This document shows positions 1 to 6,972 of a DNA stretch of 7,748 nucleotides, one piece after another. Below the pieces are notes generated by a model, which worked only from the letters and a program-made list of their open reading frames with translations, was not told where the DNA came from and searched no databases. Position 1 is the first letter of the stretch; each line of letters opens with the position of its first letter. The position numbers and the translations under genes are program-made. This DNA comes from Bacillota bacterium. GTDB lineage: Bacteria; Bacillota; Clostridia; Lachnospirales; Lachnospiraceae. The DNA lies in NCBI GenBank assembly GCA_023435505.1, contig JAEYRR010000027.1:1-7748 (forward strand), read 5' to 3'.

Positions 1-175
1 CTGCCCTTTATAAGTGATGTTGACGCTTGGGTCTTGCGCAACAGGAATCTGTGAACCGTGTCAGGTCAGGAATGAAGCAGCACTAAGCAGAAGCTCCTGT
101 GTGCCGTAAGGTTGCCTGAGCCGAGTAAACTGTAGAGGTAACGCTTATGGGATTGATTCGAAGCAAGGTGCACGG
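1..175 (+). ncRNA. ffs: Signal recognition particle RNA (large bacterial type), 5' truncated
   Basis: This is the RNA scaffold of the signal recognition particle, which binds Ffh and targets nascent membrane and secreted proteins to the membrane. The conserved helix 8 hairpin is clear at about 51-86: a GGAA tetraloop (69-72) and the Ffh-binding internal loop with AAGCAGCAC on its 3' side. Part of helix 5 can be paired by eye: CTTGGGTC near 27-34 with GAGCCGAG near 118-125, and ACAGGA with TCCTGT just outside helix 8. The 3' strand continues through GTAACGCTT to GCACGG (170-175), which in this family pairs with a CCGTGC-like 5' end of the Alu domain. That 5' end is not present, so the gene starts upstream of the window. 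The mature 3' end is estimated from the GCACGG element, not mapped. Confidence 0.95.
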
Positions 176-215
176 AATTTAAAAAATAAATATTAATGTA
201 TTGTCGATACAATCT

Positions 216-263
216 AATATCCAGAGCCTGGAGTTCATGAATTCCGGGAGGCTGGATATTTTT
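216..263 (+). terminator. Intrinsic terminator downstream of SRP RNA
   Basis: The left arm AATATCC (216-222) and AGCCT (225-229), separated by an AG bulge, pairs with AGGCT (249-253) and GGATATT (254-260). A short inner hairpin is formed by the GGAGTTC/GAATTCC-like segment. A run of five T residues (259-263) follows directly. It lies about 40 nt beyond the mature SRP RNA end, so the RNA would need 3' trimming. It also insulates the next gene from SRP RNA transcription. Confidence 0.85.
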
Positions 264-300
264 GCGTTATAAAAAGAATATTCTCTATGTGAGGAATCAG

Positions 301-329
301 TTTACCGAATTCTACAACAAGTGTATAAT
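301..329 (+). promoter_or_regulatory. Sigma-A-type promoter for the four-gene cluster
   Basis: A perfect TATAAT -10 box lies at 324-329. A TTTACC -35-like hexamer lies at 301-306, with an ideal 17-bp spacer. It sits after the SRP RNA terminator and about 43 bp before the first start codon, so it is well placed to drive the cluster. The -35 box matches the TTGACA consensus at only four of six positions, so activity is inferred. Confidence 0.7.
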
Positions 330-371
330 AATGTTATATAACGCGTAAGAAAAAAGACAAGGAGTGGTTAT

Positions 372-2696
372 ATGGAGAAAGCATTGACATTAGGAATGAT
401 TAACCAGTTTTCAGAGAATGATATAGTGTATAAACAGGGACAGCTTCTACAAAGTATAGCCTTAGTCTTAAAGGGAACAGTCACCATATATAATAGTGGA
501 TGTAGGATGGTATTAGGGCCGGGGAACTTTATTGGAATAAATGATTTGTACATAGGGAAGTATTCCTTTACTTGTGAGGCGAATGAGTCATGTAGCCTGT
601 ATATTTTTAAGGGGAGAGGTATGTCAGATTTAGCAGATATAGCAAGTCTGAATAAGGACTACAAAGGTTATATGATGAAGTCCTTGAATTGGTTCATTTC
701 TAATCTATACGATAACTACAATAGTTTAAAATCTTGCGCCAAGGATATTTATGAGGAAACAGGAGAAGTTGTAGCCAAGTATAGAGAGATGGTTTTGGGA
801 TATGGAGGAGAAGTATATTCGGTCCAAACTTTTCAAAAACTGAATGAATTTACTAAGAATCTTCCGGTTAAAGACGAGTGGATGGAAGGTATTAAAGAAA
901 TGCTTCAAGTGCCAGCTGAAGTTATGGCAAATTACTACTTTTATCTTCCTAATTTGTCTCTTAAGGAAATAGAAGAAAAAATCAAAATAGCAACTATATT
1001 TATGGAACAGCTACACCAGCTAGTTTCCTATATGAATGACGTGAGCGAGAGTTTGTTTAATGATGGGGAAGACTGTATCTTTAAGGTGCTTTGTCAGGAG
1101 GTTATGCTTTTGGCACCTTCCCATGCGGATTATGCAGATATGACAGAACTGGTTGACAGAACAGTAAATCTGGTTAACAAAATTGAAACGATTTACGAGG
1201 AGTGTATGGGTAGGTCCATCTCTGTAAATCGTGCCATGATGGAGAAACTCTATTTTTCCATGATTGCAGATAAGGATGTCGGTGGCCTTATGAAAATGGA
1301 TGATAGATTTGATAGTGATAGAGTAATCAAAGAATTAGAAGGCAGTCTGGACCAAATCCTTACTTACGGGCAGATAGAACCGGAGTTATGCACTCATTTT
1401 AAAGAACGGATTGACCGCTTTTATGCATTGCCGGATAAGAGTCAGGTATCTGATGAAATCAGGATCCTTCGCAGGGAAATCGCCAGAGATTTCTATGAGA
1501 TCTATGAAAAAGTATTTAAAATAGCATATATCACAAAAGAGTACAGCAAAGTGATTGAATTATTTTTAAACTTTGGATTTGTGGATGAGAGGCTGATTAC
1601 CAGAGAACAGGCTTTAGAACTATATCAATTTAAAATTGTATATTCTACTACACATTACTGTAATTGCCATACTATATTTGAATGGCTTTCTCTAATTTAT
1701 GAGGGAAAGAAAGAACCATCCAGAAATGATTTGGATATGGACTATGCCGCTTTTGTGAGACATCTTCGGGCAGAAGGGAAGATAAGTACAGCAGAGGAAG
1801 CAGTATATCATCAGGATAGAGACAGAAAGCTTAAATTTGAGATTAGTAATTTTTTTGCCTACAATATGAGATTAGTAAATGGAAAGATCTCTATCTTTGT
1901 GCCGGTGTTGTATCATGATATATTACCGCTAAATATGGAGAAAAACTTTGTCACTTATACTGCGGCGGATGAAGTCATTCGGGATATATTAAAGAAGGAC
2001 TTTTCCTTGTTTTATAGGGATGTGCTATATACCAATCCAAGCATTGATGTGAAGCAGGAAGTGGTTATGAAGCAGTTTCTTCCAGATGTAATTATATTCC
2101 CTACTTGTGGAACAGGCGGAAGCATGTGGCAAGAGGTAGAAGGAAAGAAGAGAGAAAGTTCTGGTCGTTTCTGTATTTCAATCTTTCATGAGGCAGACCT
2201 GTATGATACAATGATTAAGTTAGCAGGAAAATATCGTTGGGAACTATGTCGAACCCTTCAGGGAGTGGCATGGAATGATGTTAAAAACAAATGTTTGACA
2301 TCAGAATATTGCGATTATATTCAATTTTATCGCAAAAATAAGGATTTATCTGAAGATAAGAAGGAAAAAATAAAACAACAGATAGTAAAGGCGAGAAATA
2401 GCGTAAGAGAATGTTTTGTAATAGATTATGAGCAGTGGATTAAGTATGAGTACAGTGGAGTTCTTCGATTAAATAAGCAAGCTAGAGATATCTTAGCGTT
2501 ATATTGTCCTTTTTCTAAAGATATTCGACAAAATCTTATTAATCGACCGGTATTTAGCGAATCCTTCTTCCGCTATGAGAAGGATGCCTATAATAAAGTA
2601 AGGATTTTAGAAGCAAAAGTCCTTGCAATTAGCAAAAAAGGGAAGACAGTTCCAAAGGAACTTACGGATACGGTTCAATTTTATAGTAAGATGTAA
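372..2696 (+). CDS. Large protein with N-terminal cyclic-nucleotide-binding-like domain, unknown function
   Basis: This encodes a 774-aa protein starting at ATG behind AAGGAG (359-364, 7-nt spacing). Residues about 10-80 read like the CRP/FNR beta-barrel (cNMP-binding, cupin-like) fold: a short polar turn, an IALVLKGTVTIY-type strand pair, then GPGNFIGINDL in the place of the phosphate-binding cassette. The cassette's usual Glu (FGE) is replaced, and the following Arg of the RxA motif is not visible (YSFTCEA instead), so cAMP binding is doubtful. I see no helix-turn-helix, signal peptide or membrane helix. Residues about 90-400 are largely helical and charged. Residues about 400-774 form a second conserved-looking region that I cannot assign. 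It contains an HYCNCH cluster (428-433) and a Gly-rich FPTCGTGGSMWQE segment (576-588). It is the first gene of a tight cluster, 32 bp before the ABC ATPase. The CNB-like fold is fairly sure; the function is unknown. Confidence 0.9.
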   Translation: MEKALTLGMINQFSENDIVYKQGQLLQSIALVLKGTVTIYNSGCRMVLGPGNFIGINDLYIGKYSFTCEANESCSLYIFKGRGMSDLADIASLNKDYKGYMMKSLNWFISNLYDNYNSLKSCAKDIYEETGEVVAKYREMVLGYGGEVYSVQTFQKLNEFTKNLPVKDEWMEGIKEMLQVPAEVMANYYFYLPNLSLKEIEEKIKIATIFMEQLHQLVSYMNDVSESLFNDGEDCIFKVLCQEVMLLAPSHADYADMTELVDRTVNLVNKIETIYEECMGRSISVNRAMMEKLYFSMIADKDVGGLMKMDDRFDSDRVIKELEGSLDQILTYGQIEPELCTHFKERIDRFYALPDKSQVSDEIRILRREIARDFYEIYEKVFKIAYITKEYSKVIELFLNFGFVDERLITREQALELYQFKIVYSTTHYCNCHTIFEWLSLIYEGKKEPSRNDLDMDYAAFVRHLRAEGKISTAEEAVYHQDRDRKLKFEISNFFAYNMRLVNGKISIFVPVLYHDILPLNMEKNFVTYTAADEVIRDILKKDFSLFYRDVLYTNPSIDVKQEVVMKQFLPDVIIFPTCGTGGSMWQEVEGKKRESSGRFCISIFHEADLYDTMIKLAGKYRWELCRTLQGVAWNDVKNKCLTSEYCDYIQFYRKNKDLSEDKKEKIKQQIVKARNSVRECFVIDYEQWIKYEYSGVLRLNKQARDILALYCPFSKDIRQNLINRPVFSESFFRYEKDAYNKVRILEAKVLAISKKGKTVPKELTDTVQFYSKM

Positions 2697-2716
2697 AAGA
2701 ATCACTTTGGACAGAT

Positions 2717-2724
2717 AGGAGGAG
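2717..2724 (+). promoter_or_regulatory. Ribosome binding site fixing the GTG start of the ABC ATPase
   Basis: AGGAGGAG lies just ahead of the GTG at 2729. No in-frame ATG occurs before the Walker A motif, so this strong site with the GTG start is the only arrangement giving a complete nucleotide-binding domain. Confidence 0.8.
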
Positions 2725-2728
2725 TACA

Positions 2729-3442
2729 GTGTTAGAGGTAAGTCACGTATCGAAAAGCTATAAACGGAAACTTGCAGTAGATGATATCTCCTTTACTCTT
2801 CAGGAAGGAGAGGTGCTGGGGTTGTTAGGGGCCAACGGAGTAGGTAAATCCACCACTCTTTCCATGATTGCCACACTTATAAAACCGGACAGTGGCAGTA
2901 TTACCTGGGAGGGAATCAATATAGCAAAGTCTCCGATAGCAATTCGTAAGACCTTGGGCTATGTACCCCAGGATATTGCATTGTATGAAAATCTGTCAGG
3001 TATAGATAATTTAAGATTATGGGGTCGTGCATACGACTTAAAAGGACAAGATTTAAAAGTAGCCATAAATCGAATCTCCGATATGGTTGCCCTAACAAAA
3101 GATCAGCTCAAACAGCGGGTATGTACTTATTCAGGAGGCATGAAGCGAAGACTTAACATAGGAGCTGCACTACTACACCAACCAAAGCTAGTTGTAATGG
3201 ACGAGCCTACGGTAGGCTTGGATGTAGTGTCTAGAAAGGGAATTTTAGAGGCGATTAAGAACATTCATAAAGAGGGTACCAGCATTATTTATACAGGCCA
3301 TTATTTAAATGAGGTGCAGGATTTATGTAGTCATATTGTTATTATGGAACAAGGGAGAATACTTGTAGATGGGCTAACGAGTGAATTATTACATAAACAC
3401 GATAGTCTGGAGCAGTATTATCTCAACGCAATCGAAGCTTAG
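2729..3442 (+). CDS. ABC transporter ATP-binding protein (ABC-2/CcmA-NatA-like), orphan
   Basis: This is a 237-aa single nucleotide-binding domain with every hallmark intact: Walker A GANGVGKST (34-42), Q-loop Gln81 in GYVPQD, signature YSGGMKR (134-140), Walker B LVVMDEP (154-160) with catalytic Glu159, D-loop GLD (163-165) and switch His191 in TGHYLNE. ATP hydrolysis is therefore expected. The sequence style (ENLSGIDNL after the Q-loop, SGGMKRRLNIG) fits the COG1131 group, which normally powers ABC-2-type exporters of drugs, lipids, polysaccharides or sodium. No permease is encoded beside it: neither neighbour has membrane helices. It must pair with a permease elsewhere or act in a non-transport role. 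The start is GTG, and it lies 32 bp after the CNB-like gene and 35 bp before the AAA-like gene, which suggests co-transcription. The substrate is unknown. Confidence 0.95.
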   Translation: MLEVSHVSKSYKRKLAVDDISFTLQEGEVLGLLGANGVGKSTTLSMIATLIKPDSGSITWEGINIAKSPIAIRKTLGYVPQDIALYENLSGIDNLRLWGRAYDLKGQDLKVAINRISDMVALTKDQLKQRVCTYSGGMKRRLNIGAALLHQPKLVVMDEPTVGLDVVSRKGILEAIKNIHKEGTSIIYTGHYLNEVQDLCSHIVIMEQGRILVDGLTSELLHKHDSLEQYYLNAIEA

Positions 3443-3465
3443 CTAATTATCTGTTGAAATCAAGT

Positions 3466-3470
3466 GGAGG
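3466..3470 (+). promoter_or_regulatory. Ribosome binding site deciding the ATG start at 3478
   Basis: GGAGG is followed by a 7-nt spacer and ATG at 3478. An upstream in-frame TTG at 3454 would place this site inside the coding region and has no comparable site of its own, so the ATG start is preferred. Confidence 0.8.
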
Positions 3471-3477
3471 AAGGAAC

Positions 3478-5184
3478 ATGGAAAAGTATGACTATATCGT
3501 AAAAAGCTCAGAAATACGTAAACTTGTGGAAAAGAGAATGTATCAGAAGGCATTACAGATTATGGAGACCATGGATGTCAACAAGGTAAAGGTATTCTCT
3601 GACTTAAGTGTATTTGCTGAGGTATATTTACAGACCGAACATTACGATGAAGCAGAGCGGATTCTTCTGCGGTTGCGTGACAAATCAGGAAGTAGACGTA
3701 TTATTTATCAATTAATTAAACTGGCAATAAAACGAAGAAACGTAGAGGATGCAGAGTATTACTATAATGAATTTGTAGAGGCTGCTCCTAGAGACGCAGA
3801 TAAATATATCCTTCGTTACAGACTGGATAAGATGGAGGGAAAAGAGTATCCTGTTCTTATTCAATCTCTGAAGGAACTGAAGCAGCATGATTATTCAGAG
3901 AAATGGGCCTATGAGTTGGCTAAGCTTTACCACAAAGCCGGAATGGTAGATCGATGTATTAATGAATGCAGTGATATTATTCTATGGTTTGGGGAAGGTG
4001 TAGTAGTAGAAAAAGCCAAAATGTTAAGAGAACACTATCTGGGAAGTGACAGTCAAATTCCGGATGGTACACCTCTTAGAACCCTGGAAAATGGGGTTGA
4101 TTTTCTGGAACAGGAAGAGTTAGAACTTCAGGAAGAAGAAGACAGGGTGGCTAAGGAGAACATACAAGAGGAAGAGGACACGAATGCAGAAGCTGCAACT
4201 TTAACTGAGGAGGAAGAACATAACCAGGATAATATGTTTAAAACCCAGGACCTTACCAATCTCTCACAGATACTTGAAAGCTATTATGAAGAAGAGAAAC
4301 AGGCCGTAGAAGAACAGCAGGCCATTGAGGAAGAACAGAACATAGAGGAACAGCCTGTCATAGAAGAACAGCCTGTCATAGAAGAAGAACCGGAATCTAC
4401 AGAAGAAACAAAGGAAGAGATAGTGGAGAGCCAATTTAGTATTGATCAGTATAAACATTTATTTGGAAGGTTTTACAGTATTGCCAGTATCCGCCTCCAA
4501 GTTGTAAACTTAGTAAATGATATGCTGGAGGAGCAAACACCGTATTCCTTTGCTGTAGCAGGTACTTCAAAGTGTGGAAAACCCTCTCTTGCCAAGAGCA
4601 TCATTAAGCTCTTATACGAATTGCAGGTATTTCCATATAAAAAGGTAGCAAAGATAAGCAGTGATAGGCTTAACACTATTAGCTTGGAGCAAAATTATGA
4701 TAGACTCCAGGATGGATACCTCATTGTCGAAGAGGCTGGTGGGCTAAAACCTGAGAATCAGCTTCAATTAATTAAAATGTTAAGAGACCTACGTGGTCAT
4801 ATGTTAGTTATTCTAGAGGATACTCAAGATAATTTACAAGCCTTATTCCGTAATTATCCGATGCTCAGCAATTATGTGCAAGAAACTATAAGAATTGAAG
4901 CATATGGGAAGAAGGAACTGTATGACTTTGCGATGGATTATTTCACAGAGAAAGAGTTTGAGTTAGAAGAAGACGCGGACATTATGTTGCAAGTGATCTG
5001 TGAAAGACTGCAAGATAAGGAAATGGCAGAAAAACGTCCTGAGAGACTCTTAGAAGAACTTAACCAGACCATGGAGAACCTCGAACAAAGAGGGTTACAG
5101 GAGGTAGCCAAAGAAAAAGGCGGAAAGAGTTTGGACGACAGTTATATCAACAAAATCTATGCCTCAGATTTTGGAAATGAATAA
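3478..5184 (+). CDS. TPR, acidic-linker and degenerate AAA+ (CbbX/SpoVK-like) protein
   Basis: This encodes a 568-aa protein with three parts. Residues about 1-190 are paired amphipathic helices of TPR type, for example AEVYLQTEHYDEAERILLRL and WAYELAKLYHKAGMVDRCI, suggesting protein-protein contacts. Residues about 210-318 are a very acidic Glu/Gln-rich linker with short IEEQPV repeats, probably disordered. Residues about 322-535 resemble the CbbX/SpoVK/EccA branch of AAA+ ATPases: FAVAGTSKCGKPSLAK where Walker A belongs, GYLIVEEAGGL at Walker B, then a sensor-like MLVILEDT and IEAYGKKELYDF. Key residues deviate. Walker A has Pro369 where Ser/Thr should bind Mg, Walker B has Glu-Glu (418-419) instead of Asp-Glu, and the usual GLxSRF arginine-finger segment reads MLSNYV. 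ATPase activity is thus doubtful. The TPR plus CbbX-type order recalls EccA of type VII secretion, but no other such gene is present. No membrane segment is seen. The partner is unknown. Confidence 0.9.
   Translation: MEKYDYIVKSSEIRKLVEKRMYQKALQIMETMDVNKVKVFSDLSVFAEVYLQTEHYDEAERILLRLRDKSGSRRIIYQLIKLAIKRRNVEDAEYYYNEFVEAAPRDADKYILRYRLDKMEGKEYPVLIQSLKELKQHDYSEKWAYELAKLYHKAGMVDRCINECSDIILWFGEGVVVEKAKMLREHYLGSDSQIPDGTPLRTLENGVDFLEQEELELQEEEDRVAKENIQEEEDTNAEAATLTEEEEHNQDNMFKTQDLTNLSQILESYYEEEKQAVEEQQAIEEEQNIEEQPVIEEQPVIEEEPESTEETKEEIVESQFSIDQYKHLFGRFYSIASIRLQVVNLVNDMLEEQTPYSFAVAGTSKCGKPSLAKSIIKLLYELQVFPYKKVAKISSDRLNTISLEQNYDRLQDGYLIVEEAGGLKPENQLQLIKMLRDLRGHMLVILEDTQDNLQALFRNYPMLSNYVQETIRIEAYGKKELYDFAMDYFTEKEFELEEDADIMLQVICERLQDKEMAEKRPERLLEELNQTMENLEQRGLQEVAKEKGGKSLDDSYINKIYASDFGNE
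4336..4386 (+). repeat. Short tandem repeat in the acidic linker
   Basis: Two perfect 18-bp copies of CAGCCTGTCATAGAAGAA lie at 4351-4368 and 4369-4386. They are preceded by a shorter degenerate copy (CAGAACATAGAGGAA, 4336-4350). The repeat is in frame and encodes QPVIEE units, so copy-number change would alter linker length without breaking the reading frame. Confidence 0.85.
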
Positions 5185-5200
5185 AATAATGAAATTTGTA

Positions 5201-5222
5201 TATGGTAATTCATAGTACCATG
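5201..5222 (+). other. Small hairpin in the gap before the pyrophosphatase gene
   Basis: ATGGTA (5202-5207) can pair with TACCAT (5216-5221) around an 8-nt loop, with a possible outer T-G pair. No T-tract follows, so it is not an intrinsic terminator. It lies just upstream of the next ribosome binding site and might affect mRNA processing or stability, but six base pairs could be chance. Confidence 0.3.
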
Positions 5223-5230
5223 GAAGGACT

Positions 5231-5235
5231 GGAGG
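5231..5235 (+). promoter_or_regulatory. Ribosome binding site for the TTG start of the pyrophosphatase
   Basis: GGAGG lies 8 nt before TTG at 5244. An in-frame TAG at 5238-5240 excludes any earlier start, and the first in-frame ATG comes far after the catalytic HKNPDSD motif. One of the two adjacent TTG codons (5244 or 5247) must therefore be used, and the spacing favours 5244. Confidence 0.8.
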
Positions 5236-5243
5236 ACTAGTAC

Positions 5244-6893
5244 TTGTTGAAACAACCAACACGTTCTGTATATGTAATAGGGCATAAAAATCCGGATTCA
5301 GATTCTATCTGTTCTGCAATTGCCTACACAGAATTAAAAAATAAACTAAATTCAGGTGGATATAAGCCAAAAAGGGCTGGTCATGTGAGCCCAGAGACCA
5401 AATTTATTTTGGATTATTTTAATGTGACACCACCAGAATACTTAGGTGACGTTAAGCTTAGAGTGAAGGATATTGACGTTCATTTCTACAATGGAGTGGA
5501 GCCTAGTATCTCTCTAAAACGTGCATGGGAGCAAATGGGTGAACAAAATAGTGTTACTATTCCTATTGTGCAGAACAAGAAATTAAAGGGACTAATTACC
5601 TTAGGTGACATCACAAAGGCGTATATGGATGTATTTAATAACGAGATTATCGGTGCAGCCAATACTCCTTATCGTAATATCGTGGAAACCTTAGATGGAG
5701 ATATGGTAACAGGCAATATAGACGGGAATATTAGTTCAGGAAAAGTACTTATTTCTGCTGCTAATCCGGATTTAATGGAGGATTACATTGAGAAGGGCGA
5801 TATTGTTATTCTTGGTAACCGCTATGAGTCCCAGCTTTGTGCCATTGAAATGGATGCACAGTGTATAATAGTATGTGAAGGAGCACTGGTAAGTAAGACG
5901 ATAACGAACTTAGCAGAGACTAAAAACTGCACCATTATTCGTACTCCTTATGACACTTATACCGTAGCCAGATTAATTAACCAGAGTATGCCAATCTCTC
6001 ATTTTATGAAGACTAGTGGGCTGATTACCTTCACAAGAGAAGATTATATTGATGATATAAGAGAAATTATGGCGAAGAAACGGTATCGTGACTTCCCTGT
6101 TCTTGATAAAGATGGGAATTTCCATGGAATGATCTCCCGTCGTAATTTATTGGATGTGAAGCGTCGTAAAGTCATCCTTGTAGATCATAATGAACGCTCT
6201 CAGGCAGTGGATGGACTAGAAGATGCAGAGATTCTGGAAGTAATCGATCATCACCGTCTTGGTTCTCTAGAAACCATTAATCCAGTATATTTTAGAAATC
6301 AGCCAGTGGGCTGTACCGCTACAATTGTTTATCAGATGTATCAGGAACATAATGTGGAGATAGATCCTCCAATTGCAGGTATTCTTTGTTCCGCAATATT
6401 ATCAGATACACTGGTATTTAGATCCCCAACCTGTACTCCGGTGGATAAGGCTGCAGCAGAGGCTCTTGCTAAGATAGCAGGAATCGACATAGAACCATAT
6501 GCCATTCAGATGTTTACAGCGGGAAGTAATGTTTTAAGCAAATCTCCGGAAGAGATCTTCTATCAGGATTTTAAACAGTTTACTGCTGGAGAAGTAGTAT
6601 TTGGAGTAGGCCAGATTACCGCTATGACCAAGGAAGAACTGGCGCAAATCCGAAAGAAGTTAGAGCCATATATCGAACAGGTATATAGAGATAACAAGGT
6701 TCCAATGTTATTCTTCATGCTAACTAATATTATTGAAGAATCTACAGAGCTGTTATATAAGGGCGATGGCGCTTACGAAATTGTGAGAGAAGCCTTTAAG
6801 CTAAGTGGAGAAGGGGACAAGATCCTTCTTCCTGGCGTAGTAAGCCGTAAGAAACAGTTGATACCGGCACTGGTATCTACCATTCAACAATAG
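5244..6893 (+). CDS. ppaC: CBS-DRTGG family II (manganese-dependent) inorganic pyrophosphatase
   Basis: This 549-aa enzyme hydrolyses pyrophosphate to two phosphates in the cytoplasm, pulling biosynthetic reactions forward. It has the DHH-superfamily metal site: HKNPDSD (His14, Asp18, Asp20), LVDHNE (Asp314), VIDHH (Asp335, His336, His337) and SAILSDT (Asp388). The C-terminal substrate-binding motif is SRKKQ (534-538). Between the first motif and the rest of the DHH domain, about 240 residues are inserted. They read as CBS (about 75-130, with IPIVQNKKLKGLITLGDI), a DRTGG-like domain (about 145-240, with GDIVILGNRYESQ) and a second CBS (about 248-305, with DFPVLDKDGNFHGMISRRNL). This matches the long regulated form known from Clostridium perfringens, where AMP and ADP inhibit and diadenosine polyphosphates activate. 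The catalytic residues look complete. It is the last gene of the cluster, 59 bp after the AAA-like gene, with a strong terminator behind it. A separate promoter in that gap is possible but not evident. Confidence 0.97.
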   Translation: MLKQPTRSVYVIGHKNPDSDSICSAIAYTELKNKLNSGGYKPKRAGHVSPETKFILDYFNVTPPEYLGDVKLRVKDIDVHFYNGVEPSISLKRAWEQMGEQNSVTIPIVQNKKLKGLITLGDITKAYMDVFNNEIIGAANTPYRNIVETLDGDMVTGNIDGNISSGKVLISAANPDLMEDYIEKGDIVILGNRYESQLCAIEMDAQCIIVCEGALVSKTITNLAETKNCTIIRTPYDTYTVARLINQSMPISHFMKTSGLITFTREDYIDDIREIMAKKRYRDFPVLDKDGNFHGMISRRNLLDVKRRKVILVDHNERSQAVDGLEDAEILEVIDHHRLGSLETINPVYFRNQPVGCTATIVYQMYQEHNVEIDPPIAGILCSAILSDTLVFRSPTCTPVDKAAAEALAKIAGIDIEPYAIQMFTAGSNVLSKSPEEIFYQDFKQFTAGEVVFGVGQITAMTKEELAQIRKKLEPYIEQVYRDNKVPMLFFMLTNIIEESTELLYKGDGAYEIVREAFKLSGEGDKILLPGVVSRKKQLIPALVSTIQQ

Positions 6894-6910
6894 AGATTGA
6901 ATATAGAGTA

Positions 6911-6947
6911 TAGAAAAGCCCAGAAGCTTTGCTTCTGGGCTTTTCTA
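6911..6947. terminator. Bidirectional intrinsic terminator between convergent genes
   Basis: A perfect 17-bp inverted repeat (6911-6927 and 6931-6947) surrounds a TTT loop, with a GC-rich core GCCCAGAAGC. Each strand ends its stem in GGGCTTTTCTA, giving a U-tract in both directions. It lies 18 bp after the pyrophosphatase stop codon and 26 bp beyond the end of the - strand Ig-like gene, so it probably serves both. Confidence 0.93.
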
Positions 6948-6972
6948 CTAGTCACCTTATCATCCTATAAGT

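Noticed and set aside
197..213. Small inverted repeat ATTGT-CGAT-ACAAT between SRP RNA and terminator
   Set aside because: Five-bp arms in A+T-rich DNA, far from the promoter, with a competing register (TGTAT/ATACA). Not distinguishable from chance.
280..297. Imperfect inverted repeat ATTCTC/GAGGAAT just before the -35 box
   Set aside because: It needs a bulge and has only six pairs. An operator is conceivable, but nothing else supports it.
1..371. Riboswitch or T-box leader upstream of the first gene
   Set aside because: The structured RNA here is the SRP RNA, recognised by its helix 8 and followed by its own terminator. The remaining leader from about 336 to 371 is too short for a riboswitch.
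372..2696. CNB-like protein as a CRP/FNR transcription factor
   Set aside because: No helix-turn-helix is visible in 774 residues, and the length is about three times that of the family.
3454..3477. Upstream TTG start for the TPR/AAA-like protein
   Set aside because: It has no good ribosome binding site, and it overlaps the GGAGG that clearly serves the ATG at 3478.
4264..4458. Open frame of 64 codons on the - strand, Phe/Leu rich and looking like a membrane peptide
   Set aside because: It is the reverse complement of the Glu-rich linker (GAA/GAG read backwards gives Phe/Leu codons), so the apparent membrane segment is an artefact.
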